24,655 nucleotides of DNA from Actinomycetospora sp. Its GTDB lineage: Bacteria; Actinomycetota; Actinomycetes; Mycobacteriales; Pseudonocardiaceae. The DNA is taken from assembly GCA_025925615.1 (NCBI GenBank), contig JAICLN010000008.1:1-24655 (forward strand), read 5' to 3'. A model generated the notes under the pieces. That model was not told where the DNA came from and did not search any database. It worked only from the letters and a program-made list of their open reading frames with translations. The translations under genes were made by a program, and so were the position numbers. This document shows, one piece after another, positions 1 to 10,749 of the stretch; the stretch's first letter is position 1; each line of letters begins with the position of its first letter.

Positions 1-3210
<3,210 letters not shown>

Positions 3211-3213
3211 GGA

Positions 3214-3225
3214 GGAGGCGCCTCC
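3214..3225 (+). terminator. Perfect 12-bp palindrome after the NUDIX stop
   Basis: GGAGGCGCCTCC starts four bases after the NUDIX stop codon. It has no loop and no T-tract, so terminator activity is only possible. The rest of the gap up to xerD (3226-3467) holds no gene I can support; the short open frame at 3239-3439 has no ribosome binding site and no recognisable protein. Confidence 0.3.
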
Positions 3226-3467
3226 CGTCGAAGGGCACATGGGGCCGGAGAAAGGGCTCCGCGCGCTGTCTGGCGTGCCCCTGATCAGGGCAGCGAGGCC
3301 CGGCGGGCACCGCGACGTCCGCGATGGGCACGTCACGCCGGCGGACAGGCGCGGCAGGCTGCCTCACGTGCTGGTGATCAGCCAGGAGGCGACAGACGTG
3401 GCCGCGTCGTTGCCCGGAACGGACGTCCCCAGGGCTTAGCGTCGACCTCCGACGAGAGGAGGCCGGG

Positions 3468-4418
3468 ATGACGGCGACGCCTCCCGTGGTCGAGCCCTCG
3501 TACGAGCTCGTCGACGCGGTCACCACCTATCTCGACCACCTCGACGTCGAACGCGGCATGTCCCCGCACACGCTGTCGAACTACCGCCGCGACCTGCGGC
3601 GCTACCTCGAGCACCTGGCCCGGACGGGGCGTGGTGAGCTCGCCGAGGTCCGGGAGGCCGACGTCGGGGAGTTCCTCGTCGCGCTGCGCCGCGGCGACGA
3701 GGACCACCCGCCGCTGGCGAAGTCGTCGGCCTCGCGCGCCGTCGTCGCGGCCCGCGGGCTGCACCGGTTCGCGCTGGCCGAGGGCCTCGTCGCGCGCGAC
3801 GTCGCCGCCGACGTCCACCCGCCCGCGCCCACGAAGCGACTGCCGAAGGCGCTCGACGTCGCCTCGGTCGAGCGGCTCCTCGAGGCGCCCCCGGAGGACG
3901 ACCCGCGCGGCGTCCGGGACCGCGCTCTGCTGGAACTGCTCTACTCCACGGGCGCGCGAATCACCGAGGTGACCGACCTCGACGTCGACGACGTGGACGC
4001 CGAGCAGCGCACCGTCGTACTCACCGGCAAGGGCGGCAAGCAGCGGCTGGTCCCGGTCGGGCGCCCCGCCCTCGCCGCGCTGGACGCCTACCGGGTGCGG
4101 GCCCGGCCGGGGTTCGCGGTCCGCGGCCGGGGCACCCCGGCACTCTTCCTCAATGCGCGCGGGGCCCGGCTCTCGCGGCAGAGCGCGTGGAACGTGCTGC
4201 GCGAGGCGGCGGAGCGGGCCGGGCTGACCCAGGCGATCTCGCCGCACACGCTGCGGCACTCGTTCGCGACCCACCTGCTCGACGGCGGCGCGGACCTGCG
4301 CGTGGTGCAGGAACTGCTCGGGCACGCGTCGGTGACGACCACGCAGATCTACACGCTGGTCACGGTGGACACGCTGCGCGAAGTGTTCGCGACGTCCCAC
4401 CCGCGTGCCCGCAGCTGA
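3468..4418 (+). CDS. xerD: Tyrosine recombinase XerD
   Basis: This is a site-specific recombinase of 316 residues, the usual XerC/XerD length. Such enzymes resolve chromosome dimers at dif with a partner Xer protein and FtsK. The N-terminal SAM-like DNA-binding domain covers roughly residues 10-105 ([26 protein letters not shown]). The catalytic domain contains all active-site residues: Arg164 (TGARITE), Lys188 (GKGGKQR), His260 and Arg263 ([14 protein letters not shown]), His286 ([11 protein letters not shown]) and nucleophile Tyr295. The ATG at 3468 follows AGAGGAGG (3455-3462). A TAGCGT at 3437-3442 could be the -10. Its position matches Rv1701, which favours XerD over XerC, although the two are hard to separate by eye. 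It converges with the ThDP enzyme gene across a repeat-rich spacer. Confidence 0.93.
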   Translation: MTATPPVVEPSYELVDAVTTYLDHLDVERGMSPHTLSNYRRDLRRYLEHLARTGRGELAEVREADVGEFLVALRRGDEDHPPLAKSSASRAVVAARGLHRFALAEGLVARDVAADVHPPAPTKRLPKALDVASVERLLEAPPEDDPRGVRDRALLELLYSTGARITEVTDLDVDDVDAEQRTVVLTGKGGKQRLVPVGRPALAALDAYRVRARPGFAVRGRGTPALFLNARGARLSRQSAWNVLREAAERAGLTQAISPHTLRHSFATHLLDGGADLRVVQELLGHASVTTTQIYTLVTVDTLREVFATSHPRARS

Positions 4419-4423
4419 TCCTC

Positions 4424-4534
4424 GCCGAGTGGACTCCGGTGGCCGCGCGGACAGCCGTGGAGGTCCACTCGGAGGCCAGGGGCGGGCCGAGTGGACCGTG
4501 AGGGTTGCGGCTGCAGGCGTGGAGGTCCACTCGA
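4424..4534. repeat. Alternating inverted repeats (CGAGTGGAC / GTCCACTCG) between convergent genes
   Basis: Four arms occur in alternating orientation: CGAGTGGAC within 4424-4434, GTCCACTCG at 4463-4471, CGAGTGGACC at 4488-4497 and GGTCCACTCG within 4521-4533. They can form two tandem hairpins or one larger cruciform. Both inverted arms are preceded by the same GTGGAG context. The site sits between xerD and the oppositely transcribed ThDP-enzyme gene, so bidirectional transcription termination or a REP-like element are the likely explanations. Confidence 0.75.
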
Positions 4535-4558
4535 CGCCGGTCGACGCCGGTCGACGCC
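4531..4558. repeat. Short direct repeat, TCGACGCCGG x ~2.8
   Basis: Three consecutive copies of TCGACGCC(GG), the third diverging after eight bases, abut the last inverted-repeat arm and lie 15 bases from the end of the ThDP-enzyme gene. Confidence 0.75.
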
Positions 4559-4572
4559 ACCGCCACGCCCGC

Positions 4573-6222
4573 TCACCGGCGCAGCTCGCACACGACGACG
4601 AGGGGCGAGTCGCGCTCCGCGAGCCCGGGCACGACGTCGTCGAGCAGGTCCGTCAGCTCGCCGTGCGTCGCGACCCGCCGCGCCGGGCAGCCGAGTGCGG
4701 TCGCGAGCCCGGCCACGTCGACCTCGGCGAACCCGGGCCACGGCGCCTTGCCCCCTGCGTCAGCGGCCAGCCGGTCCATGATCGCGTAGCGGCCGTTGGC
4801 CATGACGAGCACGAGGACGCCGACGCCGTAGTGCGCGGCCGACCACAGCGCCTGCACCCCGTACAGCGTCGAGCCGTCGCCGACCACCGCCACGACGGGG
4901 CGGGTCGGGGCACCCATCCGCACTCCGACCGCGGCGGGCACCCCGAACCCCAGCCCACCCTCCGCGGCGGAGAGGAACCCCAGCGGGGCGCGGGCCGGGA
5001 CGAGCCGGTGCAGGTCGGGCCGCGACGACGGGGTCTCCTCGACGACGACGGCGTCCGGGGGCAGCCGGGCGGCCAGGGCGGTGAAGACCGCGGGGGCGTC
5101 GAGCGGGCCACCGGGAGCGCGAGGGGAGGATCCGGCCGCTCTATCCGCCCGAGGGCTCCCCTCGCGCGAGGGCGAGGGCGAGGGCGAGGGCGAGGGCGAG
5201 GGCGAGGGCGGGGACGGGGCGGCGGGCGGGAGGGCGGCGGTCAGCGCGGACACGGTGAGCGCCGGGTCGGCGAGCAGGGCGAGGTCGGCCCGGCTGTGGT
5301 GGAGGTCCTCGGCGTCGTCGGTGACCAGCGCGATCGTCGTGCCGGGCGCGACCAGCTCCCCGGGCGAGTACTGGTACTGCCGGAACACGGGGGCGCCGAC
5401 CACCAGCAGGAGGTCGTGGTCGTCCAGGACCCCGCGCAACGCGGCCCGCTCCGGCGGCAGGTGCCCGGCGAAGAGCGGGTGGTCCTGCGGGAAGCCGGCC
5501 CGCGCCGCGAACGCCTCCTGCCACACCGGGGCGCCGAGGTGCTCGGCCAGGGCCACGAGGGCCGCCCAGGTGGCGGCGCCGTCCGCGTCGGCGCCGACCA
5601 CGATCCCCGGACGCCGCGCGGCCGACACCATCGCCGCCAGCTCGGCGACGGCGTCGGGTTCCGGGCCCCGACCGCGGCGCACGACGACGGGGCTGGGCAG
5701 GGTGCGGGCGTCCACGGGGGCGTCCCAGTCGTCGCTCGGGACGGCCACGACGGCCGGGCCGCGCGCCGTCGACGCCTCGTGGAAGGCGCGGTCGAGGGCG
5801 CCCGGCACGTCCTGGGGCCGGGCCGGTGCGTGCGTCCACACCGGGTAGGAGCCGGCGAGGCCGTCGAGGTCCCCGGTGAGGAAGGGGCGCGAGGCCAGGT
5901 GGCGCCGGTCCTGCTGTCCGACGAGGACCACCAGCGGCGCCCGGTTCATCCGGGCCGTGGCGAGCGCCCCGACGGCATTGCCCAGCCCCGCCGTCGTGTG
6001 CAGGACGACCAGGGCGGGTCGGTCGGTGGCCGTCGCGTACCCGGTCGCGAGCCCGACGACGGAGCCCTCTTGCAGGGCCAGGACGAAGTCGAGGTCGTCG
6101 GGCAGGTCGGTCAGCAGGCGGATCTCGGTGGACCCGGGGTTGGCGAAGATGCGGTCGAGGCCACGGCGGCGCAGCACGTCGAACGCGGCGTCGCGGACGG
6201 TGCGCGGAGCGTCGTCGCTCAC
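4573..6222 (-). CDS. Benzoylformate decarboxylase-like thiamine-diphosphate enzyme
   Basis: A 549-residue ThDP-dependent enzyme, best matching MdlC-type benzoylformate decarboxylases, which turn benzoylformate into benzaldehyde and CO2. The PYR domain shows ANPGSTE (Ser31), LALQEGSVVG (the cofactor-activating Glu52) and LHTTAGLGNAVGAL (His75), matching Ser26, Glu47 and His70 of the Pseudomonas putida enzyme. The PP domain has GDGS (448-451) and a second part reading MANGRYA. In the middle domain the motif VFRYHQYDPG, which carries catalytic His281 in P. putida, reads VFRQYQYSPG, so the histidine is replaced by Tyr283. The linker at about 334-372 is a Pro/Ser repeat followed by a basic stretch. 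The GTG start overlaps the stop of the upstream transporter gene by four bases, which argues for a shared operon. The substrate is probably an aromatic 2-oxo acid but is not proven. Confidence 0.8.
   Translation of the reverse strand: MSDDAPRTVRDAAFDVLRRRGLDRIFANPGSTEIRLLTDLPDDLDFVLALQEGSVVGLATGYATATDRPALVVLHTTAGLGNAVGALATARMNRAPLVVLVGQQDRRHLASRPFLTGDLDGLAGSYPVWTHAPARPQDVPGALDRAFHEASTARGPAVVAVPSDDWDAPVDARTLPSPVVVRRGRGPEPDAVAELAAMVSAARRPGIVVGADADGAATWAALVALAEHLGAPVWQEAFAARAGFPQDHPLFAGHLPPERAALRGVLDDHDLLLVVGAPVFRQYQYSPGELVAPGTTIALVTDDAEDLHHSRADLALLADPALTVSALTAALPPAAPSPPSPSPSPSPSPSPSREGSPRADRAAGSSPRAPGGPLDAPAVFTALAARLPPDAVVVEETPSSRPDLHRLVPARAPLGFLSAAEGGLGFGVPAAVGVRMGAPTRPVVAVVGDGSTLYGVQALWSAAHYGVGVLVLVMANGRYAIMDRLAADAGGKAPWPGFAEVDVAGLATALGCPARRVATHGELTDLLDDVVPGLAERDSPLVVVCELRR
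5117..5167. repeat. Inverted repeat inside the ThDP-enzyme linker
   Basis: GCGCGAGGGGA (5117-5127) is repeated inverted as TCCCCTCGCGC (5157-5167) with 29 bases between, including a locally AT-richer stretch. It encodes the basic part of the linker and directly abuts the hexanucleotide repeat. Confidence 0.75.
5168..5209. repeat. Hexanucleotide repeat GAGGGC x 7 (coding, Ser-Pro repeat)
   Basis: Seven exact copies of GAGGGC on the plus strand; read on the minus strand they encode alternating Ser and Pro in the linker of the ThDP enzyme. Being hexameric, the array can expand or contract without a frameshift. Confidence 0.95.
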
Positions 6223-7463
6223 GTCGCGGTGCGGTCCGGCTCGGGAACGGCCGGGGCGTCGTCGGTGACGCGGGAGCGGCCCACCCCGAGGACGGCGAGC
6301 GCCCCGAGCGCGGCGACCAGCGCGAACGCGTAGAAGCCCCAGGGGTAGGCGAGGCCGGCCGCGAGCAGAGCACCGCCGAGGGCCGGCCCGCTGATCGCCC
6401 CGAGCCGCCCGACGCCGCTGGCCGCGCCGAGGGCCGAGCCCCGCGCCGCGGCCGGGTAGTGGCGGCCGACCCACGCGTAGACGAGGACCTGCGCGGAGAA
6501 CACGAAGATCCCCGCCAGCAGGACGACCGCGTAGATCCCGAGCCCGGGCAGGCGGACCGAGAGCAGGGCGAGGAACACCGCCCCGAGCGCGAACCACGTG
6601 ATGGTCGCCGTCCGCACGCCGATGCGGTCCGCGACGGGCCCGCCGACGAGCAGCCCGATCACCGCGCCGACGTTGAGGGTCAGCAACAGCGCGAGGGCCG
6701 CCCCGAGGGGATAACCGGCGCTGCGCATGATCTCGGGGAGCCAGGTGTTGAGGCCGTAGACGAGCAGCAGACCCATGAACGACGCCAGCCAGAACGCGAT
6801 CGTCGACCGGGCGTAGCCGGCACGGAACAGCTCGCGGACCGGGTTCGCCGCGCGCCGGCCGGACTGCGTGCCCCGGACGACGTCGCGCGGTAGGCGGGCG
6901 AGCATCAGCGGCACGAGGACCAGCGCGGGGACGGCGCCGAGCGCGAACATCACCGGCCAGCCGAGCCGGCTGATCAGCCAGATCCCGAGCAGCGACGCGC
7001 CGACCGCCCCGACGTGGTAGCCGGTCATCATGATCGTCGTGGCGGCGTTCCCGCGGCGGGCCGGGGCGTGCTCGGCCACCATCGCGAGCGCCACCGGCAG
7101 CACGCCGCCGAGCCCGAGCCCGGCCAGGAAGCGCAGGACGCCCAGCCACAGCGGCCCGGGCGCGGCCGCGCAGGCCAGGCTGAGGACGGAGAACACGAGG
7201 ACGGTCACGACGAGGGTGCGGCGCCGCCCGACCACGTCGGAGATCGGGCCGACCGCGAGCGCGCCGACCATGACCCCGACGAGCCCGACGGTCGCCACGA
7301 GCGACGCGCTCGCCGGCGTCAGGCCCCAGGAGGGATCGCGGAGCAGGACGGGCAGGACGACGCCGAGGACGACGAGGTCGTAGCCCTCCAGCGCGACGGC
7401 TGACCAGCAGAGCCCCCGCACCCAGCCCGAGGCCGGGGCGTCGGTCGTCGACGGTTCGGACAC
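6219..7463 (-). CDS. MFS transporter, aromatic acid:H+ symporter (AAHS) type
   Basis: This inner-membrane carrier of 414 residues has about 12 hydrophobic segments and a central loop near residues 195-220, as in the major facilitator superfamily. Near the N-terminus it has LEGYDLVVLGVVLP, close to the DGYDL motif of AAHS carriers such as PcaK and BenK, where the first acidic residue is Asp; here it is Glu. Motif A appears as GPISDVVGRRRTL between helices 2 and 3. The start is a GTG (reverse complement of 7461-7463) with GGAGGT five to six bases upstream. Its stop overlaps the decarboxylase-like gene start. Together with the IclR gene upstream on the same strand this suggests uptake of an aromatic acid that is then decarboxylated. 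The exact substrate cannot be read from sequence. Confidence 0.88.
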   Translation of the reverse strand: MSEPSTTDAPASGWVRGLCWSAVALEGYDLVVLGVVLPVLLRDPSWGLTPASASLVATVGLVGVMVGALAVGPISDVVGRRRTLVVTVLVFSVLSLACAAAPGPLWLGVLRFLAGLGLGGVLPVALAMVAEHAPARRGNAATTIMMTGYHVGAVGASLLGIWLISRLGWPVMFALGAVPALVLVPLMLARLPRDVVRGTQSGRRAANPVRELFRAGYARSTIAFWLASFMGLLLVYGLNTWLPEIMRSAGYPLGAALALLLTLNVGAVIGLLVGGPVADRIGVRTATITWFALGAVFLALLSVRLPGLGIYAVVLLAGIFVFSAQVLVYAWVGRHYPAAARGSALGAASGVGRLGAISGPALGGALLAAGLAYPWGFYAFALVAALGALAVLGVGRSRVTDDAPAVPEPDRTAT

Positions 7464-7476
7464 GGTCCACCTCCAC

Positions 7477-7526
7477 CCGGGACCCGGCGTCGGGCCCCGG
7501 TTGCCGGAGTATGGGAGACCGCGGTC
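7477..7526 (-). promoter_or_regulatory. Candidate promoter/operator for the transporter-decarboxylase operon
   Basis: The 69-base gap between the IclR gene and the transporter holds a perfect 10-bp palindrome GACCGCGGTC (7517-7526), a CATACT -10-like box on the minus strand (complement of 7508-7513) and a GC-rich hairpin (CCGGG..CCCG GCGT CGGG..CCCGG, 7477-7500). The palindrome sits where a -35 would be, a common place for an operator. Binding by the adjacent IclR protein is inference. Confidence 0.45.
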
Positions 7527-7532
7527 ACACCG

Positions 7533-8336
7533 TCAGCCGCTCCTCGCACCCAGCGGAATCTCGGTCCGTTCCCGGTGGCCCAGCCGCCGCGACGCGCCCG
7601 CCGCGGCCATCCGCACGGCGGGGACGAACGGTGGCAGCGCGGCCGACACCGGGACCACGACGGCGAGGGCGGCCACCACCCGGTCCTCCGCGTCCACCAC
7701 CGGCGCGGCCACGGACGCCGAGCCCTCGGTCATCTCCTCACGGGAGAGGCAGTAGCCGGTGCGGCGCACGACGTCGAGGGCCCCGCGCAGCCCCGCGGGA
7801 TCGGTGATCGTGCCCGGGGCCAGGCGCGGCAGCCCGCGGGCGACGACCTCGTCGACCAGCGACGCCGGGGCGTGGGCCAGCAGCACCTTCCCGGGACCGC
7901 TGGCGTGCAGCGGCATGTCGCGCCCGACCCGGGACCGCACCGTCACGTCGTCCTGACCCGCCAGGCGCTCGACGAACAGGGCCCGGTGGCCGTCGAGCAC
8001 GACGAGGTGCACGACGTGGCCGGTCGCCGCGGCCAGGTCCTGCATCGGGGGGAGCGCGGCCTCGCGGAGGTTGCGGGCGGACGGGGCGAGGGCACCGACA
8101 CGCCAGAGGCGTATCCCGATCCGGTAGCGCCCGCGACCGACCCGCTCCAGCGCGCCCCACGCGACCAGCTCGGCGACGATGCGGTGGGCCGTGGCCGGCG
8201 GCAACGAGGTCGCGGCCACGATGTCGGCGAGGGCGAGCTCGGGGGAGGCGTCGGAGAACGCGGCGAGCACGCCGAGCGCACGGCCCAGCACCGATCGCGG
8301 GGGATCGTCCGCGATCGATCCTGTGGCCTGCGTCAT
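7533..8336 (-). CDS. IclR-family transcriptional regulator
   Basis: A 267-residue DNA-binding regulator. The N-terminal winged helix-turn-helix spans about residues 15-75 (ALADIVAATSLPPATAHRIVAELVAWGALERVGRGRYRIG), followed by the IclR effector-binding domain (HLVVLDGHRALFVERLAGQDDV, GRDMPLHASGPGKVLLAH, GYCLSREEMTEGSASVAAPV). IclR proteins bind small metabolites, often aromatic acids, and control adjacent catabolic or transport genes. The ATG at 8336 is the first start that includes the whole family sequence; the frame remains open upstream through parA territory but without conserved sequence, and no strong Shine-Dalgarno is visible. It precedes the transporter and ThDP enzyme on the same strand and diverges from parA. 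Confidence 0.92.
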   Translation of the reverse strand: MTQATGSIADDPPRSVLGRALGVLAAFSDASPELALADIVAATSLPPATAHRIVAELVAWGALERVGRGRYRIGIRLWRVGALAPSARNLREAALPPMQDLAAATGHVVHLVVLDGHRALFVERLAGQDDVTVRSRVGRDMPLHASGPGKVLLAHAPASLVDEVVARGLPRLAPGTITDPAGLRGALDVVRRTGYCLSREEMTEGSASVAAPVVDAEDRVVAALAVVVPVSAALPPFVPAVRMAAAGASRRLGHRERTEIPLGARSG

Positions 8337-8394
8337 CGCTGCGGATGCCCGGCCCCCGATCTCGCCACACCCCGGCGAGTCGTGATGACTCCGG

Positions 8395-8410
8395 TAGGAG
8401 GCTGCTCCTA
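8395..8410. promoter_or_regulatory. Palindrome TAGGAG-GCTG-CTCCTA in the IclR-parA divergent region
   Basis: Two perfect six-base arms flank a four-base loop. The last two bases overlap the putative parA -10 (TAGCCT, 8409-8414). The AGGAGG inside it is about 20 bases from the parA start, too far to be its ribosome binding site, so an operator role, possibly IclR autoregulation, is more likely. Confidence 0.4.
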
Positions 8411-8414
8411 GCCT
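8409..8414 (+). promoter_or_regulatory. Leaderless-type -10 for parA
   Basis: TAGCCT is followed by six bases and then the parA ATG. This is the TANNNT-N6/7-start layout of leaderless actinobacterial transcripts, in which transcription starts at the first codon base. No Shine-Dalgarno is found at a working distance, which agrees. Confidence 0.55.
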
Positions 8415-8420
8415 GATGGC

Positions 8421-9344
8421 ATGTCGGCACCACTCTTCGACGCCGACTCCCTGCAGATGGGGCGACCTGATCCGGGCCGCGGTGATGCCTCGTCCGGGGG
8501 AGCGGCATCGGTCGAACCGGTGGATCCCGTCGTCCGCCCCCGGCGCGAGGTCCCCGAGCCGCCGCCGATCGGCTCCCACGGCCCGGCGACCGTCCTCGCG
8601 ATGTGCAACCAGAAGGGCGGCGTCGGGAAGACGACGTCGACGATCAACCTCGGCGCGGCCCTCGCGGAGTACGGGCGGCGGGTGCTGCTCGTCGACTTCG
8701 ACCCGCAGGGGGCGCTCTCGGTGGGGCTCGGGGTCCAGCCGCACGAGCTCGACACCACGATCTACAACCTGATCATGGAGCGGTCGGTCACGCTCGACGA
8801 CGTCATCCGCCCGACCACCGTCGAGGGCCTGGACCTGCTGCCCTCCAACATCGACCTCTCCGCCGCCGAGGTGCAGCTGGTCACCGAGGTCGGGCGCGAG
8901 CAGACCCTCGCGCGCACGCTCGCCCCGGCGCTCGAGGACTACGACTACGTGCTCGTCGACTGCCAGCCCTCGCTCGGGCTCCTCACCGTCAACGCGCTGG
9001 CCTGCGCGGACGGGGTGCTGATCCCCCTGGAGTGCGAGTACTTCTCGCTGCGCGGGGTGGCGCTGCTCATGGACACCATCGAGAAGGTGCAGGACCGGCT
9101 GAACCCCAAGCTGGAGATCACCGGCATCCTGGCCACCATGTACGACCCGCGCACCCTGCACACCCGCGAGGTGATGGCCCGCGTCGTCGAGGCGTTCGGC
9201 GAGCTGGTCTTCGACACCGTCATCAACCGCACGGTCCGCTTCCCCGAGACGACGGTCGCCGGGGAGCCGATCACGCGGTGGGCGTCGAGGTCGGCGGGCG
9301 CGGAGGCCTACCGCGCCCTTGCCCGTGAGGTCATCGCCCGGTGA
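8421..9344 (+). CDS. ParA/Soj-family chromosome-partitioning ATPase
   Basis: A 307-residue cytoplasmic, nucleoid-associated ATPase of the ParA/MinD family. It has the deviant Walker A motif CNQKGGVGKTT (residues 62-72, with the signature Lys65), Walker A' LLVDFDPQGAL, and Walker B VLVDCQPSLG. The first 55 residues are a Pro/acidic extension not needed for the fold. It is not followed by parB but by scpA, scpB, rluB and cmk, matching Rv1708 of M. tuberculosis, so this is the second, scp-linked ParA rather than the origin-proximal parAB partner. The scpA start overlaps its stop by four bases (GTGA). Its probable job is in chromosome organisation together with the SMC-ScpAB condensin; a direct link is inference from context. 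Confidence 0.93.
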   Translation: MSAPLFDADSLQMGRPDPGRGDASSGGAASVEPVDPVVRPRREVPEPPPIGSHGPATVLAMCNQKGGVGKTTSTINLGAALAEYGRRVLLVDFDPQGALSVGLGVQPHELDTTIYNLIMERSVTLDDVIRPTTVEGLDLLPSNIDLSAAEVQLVTEVGREQTLARTLAPALEDYDYVLVDCQPSLGLLTVNALACADGVLIPLECEYFSLRGVALLMDTIEKVQDRLNPKLEITGILATMYDPRTLHTREVMARVVEAFGELVFDTVINRTVRFPETTVAGEPITRWASRSAGAEAYRALAREVIAR

Positions 9345-10162
9345 CGCTCGCCCCGGATCGCGACGACGAACGGACCGGGTTCCAGGTCACGCTGGAGAAC
9401 TTCACCGGGCCGTTCGACCTGCTCCTGAGCCTGATCGGGCGCCACGAGCTCGACGTCACCGAGGTCGCGCTGCACCGGGTGACCGACGACTTCATCGCCT
9501 ACACCGCGGCCCTCGGCGACTCCGCCGACCTCGAGGAGACGACCGGCTTCCTCGTCGTCGCCGCCACCCTGCTCGACCTCAAGGCGGCCCGCCTGCTCCC
9601 GGCGGCCGAGGTGGAGGACGAGGACGACCTCGCCCTGCTCGAGGCCCGCGACGTGCTGTTCGCCCGGCTGCTGCAGTACCGGGCCTACCAGCAGGTCGCG
9701 GCGCTGTTCCGGGAGCTCGAGGGCACCGCGCGGCGGCGCTATCCGCGTGCGGTCTCGCTCCCGCCGGACCTGGCCGCGCTGCTGCCGCCGGTGGACCTGG
9801 GGGTCGACGCCGCCGGGTTCGCCGAGGTCGCCGCGGCGGTGTTCCGGCCGGCGCCCCCGCCCACCGTGGGGCTGGACCACCTGCACGCGTCGTCGGTCTC
9901 GGTGCCCGAGCAGGTGGAGATCATGGTCGCGCGGCTGCGGGAGGCGGGCCGGCTGACGTTCGCCGAGCTGTGCGCGGACGCGGCGCACGGGGTCGAGGTC
10001 GTCGGGCGCTTCCTCGGCGTGCTGGAGATGTACCGCTCCCGCCAGGTCGCGCTCGACCAGGAGGAGGCGTTCGCCGAGCTCGCGGTCCGCTGGGCGCCGG
10101 GCTCCGACGACCGGGGGAGCGCCGCGCCCGACCCGGCCGGCGCCGACGACGAGGCCCCGTGA
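9341..10162 (+). CDS. scpA: Segregation and condensation protein A
   Basis: This kleisin subunit of the SMC-ScpA-ScpB condensin complex has 273 residues, the usual size. The conserved N-terminal segment reads FQVTLENFTGPFDLLLSLIGRHELDVTEVAL, and FLVVAATLLDLKAARLLP follows near residue 70, as in all ScpA proteins. The C-terminal winged helix (about 195-250: PEQVEIMVARLREAGRLTFAELC...FLGVLEMYRSRQVALDQEEAFAEL) would bind the SMC head. The GTG at 9341 overlaps the parA stop, and its own stop overlaps the scpB start in the same GTGA form, so the three genes are probably translated in a coupled way. The last ~20 residues are acidic and low-complexity. Confidence 0.95.
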   Translation: MTLAPDRDDERTGFQVTLENFTGPFDLLLSLIGRHELDVTEVALHRVTDDFIAYTAALGDSADLEETTGFLVVAATLLDLKAARLLPAAEVEDEDDLALLEARDVLFARLLQYRAYQQVAALFRELEGTARRRYPRAVSLPPDLAALLPPVDLGVDAAGFAEVAAAVFRPAPPPTVGLDHLHASSVSVPEQVEIMVARLREAGRLTFAELCADAAHGVEVVGRFLGVLEMYRSRQVALDQEEAFAELAVRWAPGSDDRGSAAPDPAGADDEAP

Positions 10163-10728
10163 GCTCGCCCGAGGAGGAGGACCTCCCGGCGCTGAGCGAC
10201 GACGCCGAGCTGGACGCCGCGATCGAGGCGGTGCTCATGGTCGTCGACGCCCCGGTGCCCGCGGGTCAGCTCGCGGAGGTCCTCGAGCAGCCGGTCACCC
10301 GGGTGACCACGGCGCTCGAGCGGCTGGCCGCGTCCTACCGGGCCCGGGGCTTCGAGCTGCGGGTCACCGACGAGGGCTGGCGGTACGCCTCGCGCGGCCG
10401 GTTCGCCCCGTACGTCGAGCGCTTCGTGCTCGACGGCCAGCGGGCGCGGCTCACGCGGGCGGCGCTCGAGACCCTCGCCGTCGTCGCCTACCGGCAGCCG
10501 GTGACGCGCTCGCGGGTGGCCGCGGTGCGCGGGGTCAACGTCGACGGCGTCATGCGCACCCTGACCGCGCGCGGGCTCATCGTCGAGGCCGGGATGGACG
10601 CGTCCACCGGGGGCACGCTCTACCGGACGACGGAGCTCTTCCTCGAGCGGCTCGGGCTGGGCTCGCTCGACGAGCTGCCCCCGATCGCGCCGCTGCTGCC
10701 CGAGGTCGACGACATCGACGAGCTGTAG
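10159..10728 (+). CDS. scpB: Segregation and condensation protein B
   Basis: This 189-residue protein consists of two winged-helix domains, the accessory (kite) subunit that binds the ScpA kleisin in the condensin complex. Family hallmarks are AAIEAVLMVVDAPVPAGQLAEVL near the N-terminus and LTRAALETLAVVAYRQPVTRSRVAAVRGVNVDGVMRTLTARGLI in the second half, followed by GGTLYRTTELFLERLGL. The N-terminal 20 and C-terminal 15 residues are acidic. The start is the GTG at 10159, overlapping the scpA stop by four bases; the open frame upstream of it is noise within scpA. Confidence 0.95.
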   Translation: MSSPEEEDLPALSDDAELDAAIEAVLMVVDAPVPAGQLAEVLEQPVTRVTTALERLAASYRARGFELRVTDEGWRYASRGRFAPYVERFVLDGQRARLTRAALETLAVVAYRQPVTRSRVAAVRGVNVDGVMRTLTARGLIVEAGMDASTGGTLYRTTELFLERLGLGSLDELPPIAPLLPEVDDIDEL

Positions 10729-10735
10729 GGCCAGC

Positions 10736-10741
10736 TACCCT
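10736..10741 (+). promoter_or_regulatory. Possible leaderless -10 for the pseudouridine synthase gene
   Basis: TACCCT lies in the 21-base gap after scpB and is followed by eight bases and the GTG start. A GGAG at 10742-10745 is close but only four bases from the start, so leaderless and led translation cannot be separated. Confidence 0.4.
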
Positions 10742-10749
10742 GGAGCCTC

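Noticed and set aside
3239..3439. 66-codon frame upstream of xerD
   Set aside because: No ribosome binding site, no recognisable protein, and it ends in the xerD leader with its probable -10.
5168..5209. Regular repeat array considered as a CRISPR or phase-variation tract
   Set aside because: The unit is six bases with no spacers, and a hexamer cannot shift the reading frame, so neither applies.
4405..6333. 642-residue plus-strand frame across the ThDP enzyme
   Set aside because: Antisense shadow with Arg/Gly/Glu repeats caused by the GAGGGC array; no start signal and no domain.
6223..7476. Upstream extension of the ThDP-enzyme frame to 967 codons, apparently fusing it to another protein
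   Set aside because: The added part is the out-of-frame translation of the MFS transporter gene. The real start is the GTG at 6222.
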